Shown here piece after piece: positions 62,217 to 64,000 of a stretch of 64,000 nucleotides of DNA. The position numbers were made by a program, and so were the translations under genes. Under the pieces are notes generated by a model. The model had not been told where the DNA came from and ran no database searches. It saw only the letters and a list, made by a program, of their open reading frames with translations. Source of the stretch: Chryseobacterium sp. OV279 (GTDB lineage Bacteria > Bacteroidota > Bacteroidia > Flavobacteriales > Weeksellaceae); the NCBI RefSeq assembly GCF_900128945.1, contig NZ_FQUD01000002.1, positions 648,371 to 712,370 of the forward strand, read 5' to 3'. Every line of letters starts with the position of its first letter. Within the stretch, counting starts at the first letter, position 1.

Positions 62217-62488
62217 GTTAGTCGTTTAATGTAGGTTGTGTTACCATTGTGTTTGTGTCAGGGAAAATTGGGAATATCTTACACACCTTTAAATCCCGCA
62301 GCCTTTAGATACAATTATCCTGCTTTGGTTAAGTTGGCTTTAGGAATTTTATGCAGTTTTGTGCAGCATTTTTTCAGGATGATTATTCCTGAAGTTCAAA
62401 AGCCATTGATATTTACAGTTGTGGTAGAAATTCGTTGATAGTGTCAGAATACACTTATCATTAACGGAATTGTGATCCGTTAGGAGGA

Positions 62489-62596
62489 TTAGGGTTTTAT
62501 TCTGGTTGTCTGTATGACATACCATTTGTACTTTTTCCCATATGCATGGACGCTATCCACGAGTTTAAAATGTTTACTTCTGTACTCAGTTTTCAT
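62489..62596 (-). CDS. Possible 35-aa protein or gene remnant
   Basis: From ATG 62596, MKTEYRSKHFKLVDSVHAYG continues with KKYKWYVIQTTRIKP to a TAA. The sequence looks protein-like (basic, aromatic) but has no clear ribosome site. It sits in the 423-base gap 62217-62639, which otherwise shows nothing convincing. It may be the remnant of a longer cassette gene. Confidence 0.22.
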   Translation of the reverse strand: MKTEYRSKHFKLVDSVHAYGKKYKWYVIQTTRIKP

Positions 62597-62639
62597 GGGT
62601 GTTTTTTTTATGAGTTCAAATATATTTAAAATCAGAGAA

Positions 62640-63482
62640 TTAAGGAATAATATCTGAATTTTTATAATAAGGATTTTTTGATAAGAAACCCGGGTATATT
62701 AGATCCATCTCTGAAGCGTAAATATATGGGGTCTCTGCATTACAGTGTTCAATGGCGGAAAACTCACCATGATCATCATATAAAAGCTCTACACTATACT
62801 GGAGCTGTTCGTCAAAATAATATTTTCTGATGATGACTTCTGATCCTCCGTTAAAATAATTTTCTTCCTTTTCATAAATCATCCGGTCATTGTTGTCATA
62901 AAGGCTGGTAAGATAAAACTCATCGTTCTTTCCCTTACTGTAGGCTGTACTGAATTCTTTCCTGTATCCACCAATATTTTCAGTTCTTATCAAAGAAAAA
63001 TCTATCTCATGGAATGTTTTTACCAGAGCTGAAACTATTTCCTCTTCAGATTCATATTCCTTTATAAAATATTGAAATTCAGAATATTTGTCTACAATAG
63101 TGTTGTCAAAAGGAGCAGCATGTAGAAAAGCTTTCCATAAAAAAAGTATCTCCTTAAGATCTGAAAAAGGAATTTCCTGGAGGTGTGTCTGCTCAGGATC
63201 AATATCCTCAAACAGAGCGGAAGTATCTGTGTATCTCATGGTGAGAAAATCAAGATAGGTCTCCATGCAGTATTCGGGATCATAGAAGCCTTCTGAAATA
63301 ATGAAATTAATCTCTGAAACTATTTCATCAATACTTTCGTCATCTTTAAAACGGCTTAGAAAATAGCCTAGGAAATCATTGTCCACACGATGTATGGCTG
63401 TTTTCATATTAACCGTCTTATCACTGGGAAAAGTGAAGGGACGGTCTACAAAGAAGAGCTTATATTTTTCTAAAATCTGCAT
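62640..63482 (-). CDS. Acidic cytosolic protein of unknown function
   Basis: 280 aa from ATG 63482. An internal ATG at 63407 (MKTAIHRVDNDFLGYF) is a plausible alternative. It is acidic, with no signal peptide. The C-terminal third has beta-hairpin units such as YDNNDRMIYEKEENYFNGGS and YYFDEQLQYSVELLYDDHGE, reminiscent of the MORN/YwqK pattern. The N-terminal part is helical (LKEILFLWKAFLHAAPFDN). Function and family are unknown. Confidence 0.6.
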   Translation of the reverse strand: MQILEKYKLFFVDRPFTFPSDKTVNMKTAIHRVDNDFLGYFLSRFKDDESIDEIVSEINFIISEGFYDPEYCMETYLDFLTMRYTDTSALFEDIDPEQTHLQEIPFSDLKEILFLWKAFLHAAPFDNTIVDKYSEFQYFIKEYESEEEIVSALVKTFHEIDFSLIRTENIGGYRKEFSTAYSKGKNDEFYLTSLYDNNDRMIYEKEENYFNGGSEVIIRKYYFDEQLQYSVELLYDDHGEFSAIEHCNAETPYIYASEMDLIYPGFLSKNPYYKNSDIIP

Positions 63483-63596
63483 TGCTTCATGATTAAATGT
63501 ACATCGGGACAGATATTGAGATTCAATAGGTTGATTAGTTTTTATTAGAAAGATAAAATTTGATTTTTTTATTTCTGCTTGGTATTGATTTTTAAA

Positions 63597-64000
63597 TTAA
63601 ACATCTTTTATAAAGTCTTCGTATTCATAGTAAAACCTTTCAAAGCCATCCATTTTATCCCAGAAAAATTCGAAAATTTCCTGCCAGGTATTTTTGTTGA
63701 ATACAGAAACCCCGTGTTTTTCAACCCAGATTTTGCTGATTACTTTTCCATTGTCAAGCGTAAAAAATTCTTCTTTTTGAAAGTCTCCTATAAAATCTTT
63801 CAAAATATCTTCCAAAGACCAGATCTTATAATAATACGCATTCCGGAAGATCTCATCCTTCATTTCGATATCCAATGAGACCTCCGCTTTTTTATTATCG
63901 GCATTAAATTTAAATGACATATCCTTGATCTTCGTATCATAGAGGAGCCATTTTCTGGGAAAAGACTTTCCAAAAGCCGTCCAAAATTCCTTTTTTAGCT
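63597..64000 (-). CDS. DUF4268-type protein, 5' end beyond the window
   Basis: The frame stays open from the stop at 63597 to the window edge, so this is a partial gene, not one starting at ATG 63920. Upstream of that Met the frame reads KKEFWTAFGKSFPRKWLLYD and TKIKD, then MSFKFNADNKKAEVSLDIEM. This is the DUF4268 pattern (FWxxFGxx, WxxYxT, KxxxFxxxxDNKxAxVxIxI). At least 134 aa are in the window. The fold is nuclease-associated in some family members, but its activity is unknown. The gene is the farthest upstream of the acidic cluster on this strand. Confidence 0.7.
   Translation of the reverse strand, partial: LKKEFWTAFGKSFPRKWLLYDTKIKDMSFKFNADNKKAEVSLDIEMKDEIFRNAYYYKIWSLEDILKDFIGDFQKEEFFTLDNGKVISKIWVEKHGVSVFNKNTWQEIFEFFWDKMDGFERFYYEYEDFIKDV

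Noticed and set aside
62238..62438. 66-aa plus-strand frame
   Set aside because: Opposite the local coding strand, with no promoter or protein-like features beyond chance.
1..64000. tRNA or rRNA genes
   Set aside because: I looked for T-loop motifs of the GGTTCRANTCC type with matching stems, and for rRNA signatures, and found none.

Overview
The window looks like chromosome from a Chryseobacterium-like flavobacterium (Bacteroidota). The DNA is AT-rich. Six exported proteins end in type IX secretion (T9SS) type A sorting domains with an NP motif. gldF and gldG (gliding/T9SS-associated ABC transporter) are adjacent. Many genes start just downstream of Bacteroidota-type -7 boxes (TAnnTTTG). 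No rRNA, tRNA, CRISPR array, phage or transposase gene was found.

Layout: 0.2-7.2 kb holds a secreted VWA-like protein, an M36 metallopeptidase, a DMT exporter, an alpha/beta hydrolase and rplS. 7.5-14 kb holds a large secreted metallophosphoesterase, a DUF3667 membrane protein, a tandem repeat field, a MORN-variant secreted protein and a DoxX protein. 14.2-17.9 kb holds scoA and scoB, separated by a convergent ABC exporter gene. 18-24.3 kb holds a DUF4197 protein, a GH20 hexosaminidase, a Crp/Fnr regulator with a split YeeE/YedE-type transporter pair, and a glycosylasparaginase. 24.3-31 kb holds cutC, a second repeat field, a GxxExxY protein overlapping a GH2 beta-mannosidase, a papain-like lipoprotein and an AEC transporter. 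31.5-40 kb holds priA, a PBP4-type peptidase and two tandem M1 aminopeptidase paralogues. 40-49 kb holds a JmjC/cupin protein, kbl, a hemJ-like gene, gldF-gldG, a TonB-C-like protein, an AraC regulator and an SDR oxidoreductase. Together the exported enzymes (M36, M1 x2, C1, GH20, GH2, glycosylasparaginase) suggest scavenging of protein, chitin-type sugars and N-glycans.

49.4-60.4 kb is the main accessory region. It is a tightly packed minus-strand operon behind a near-perfect promoter (60340-60370): a T9SS repeat protein, a 924-aa secreted YD-type protein, a 1249-aa DUF6443/RHS protein with an unrecognised C-terminal tip, and a small AT-rich lipoprotein. Three short orphan genes follow, and the first two intergenic gaps carry an almost identical ~90-bp hairpin/terminator module. 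This reads as a polymorphic-toxin locus with exchangeable tip and immunity cassettes and is the best candidate for an undescribed system. 60.6-64 kb carries acidic cytosolic proteins (DUF2314-ankyrin, two unknowns, a DUF4268 gene cut by the window edge).

The intergenic DNA is rich in repeats: a hairpin-bearing ~135-167 bp family at four or more loci with compensatory stem changes, a long inverted repeat with a diverged relative, and degenerate 7-bp-phased arrays at four places.
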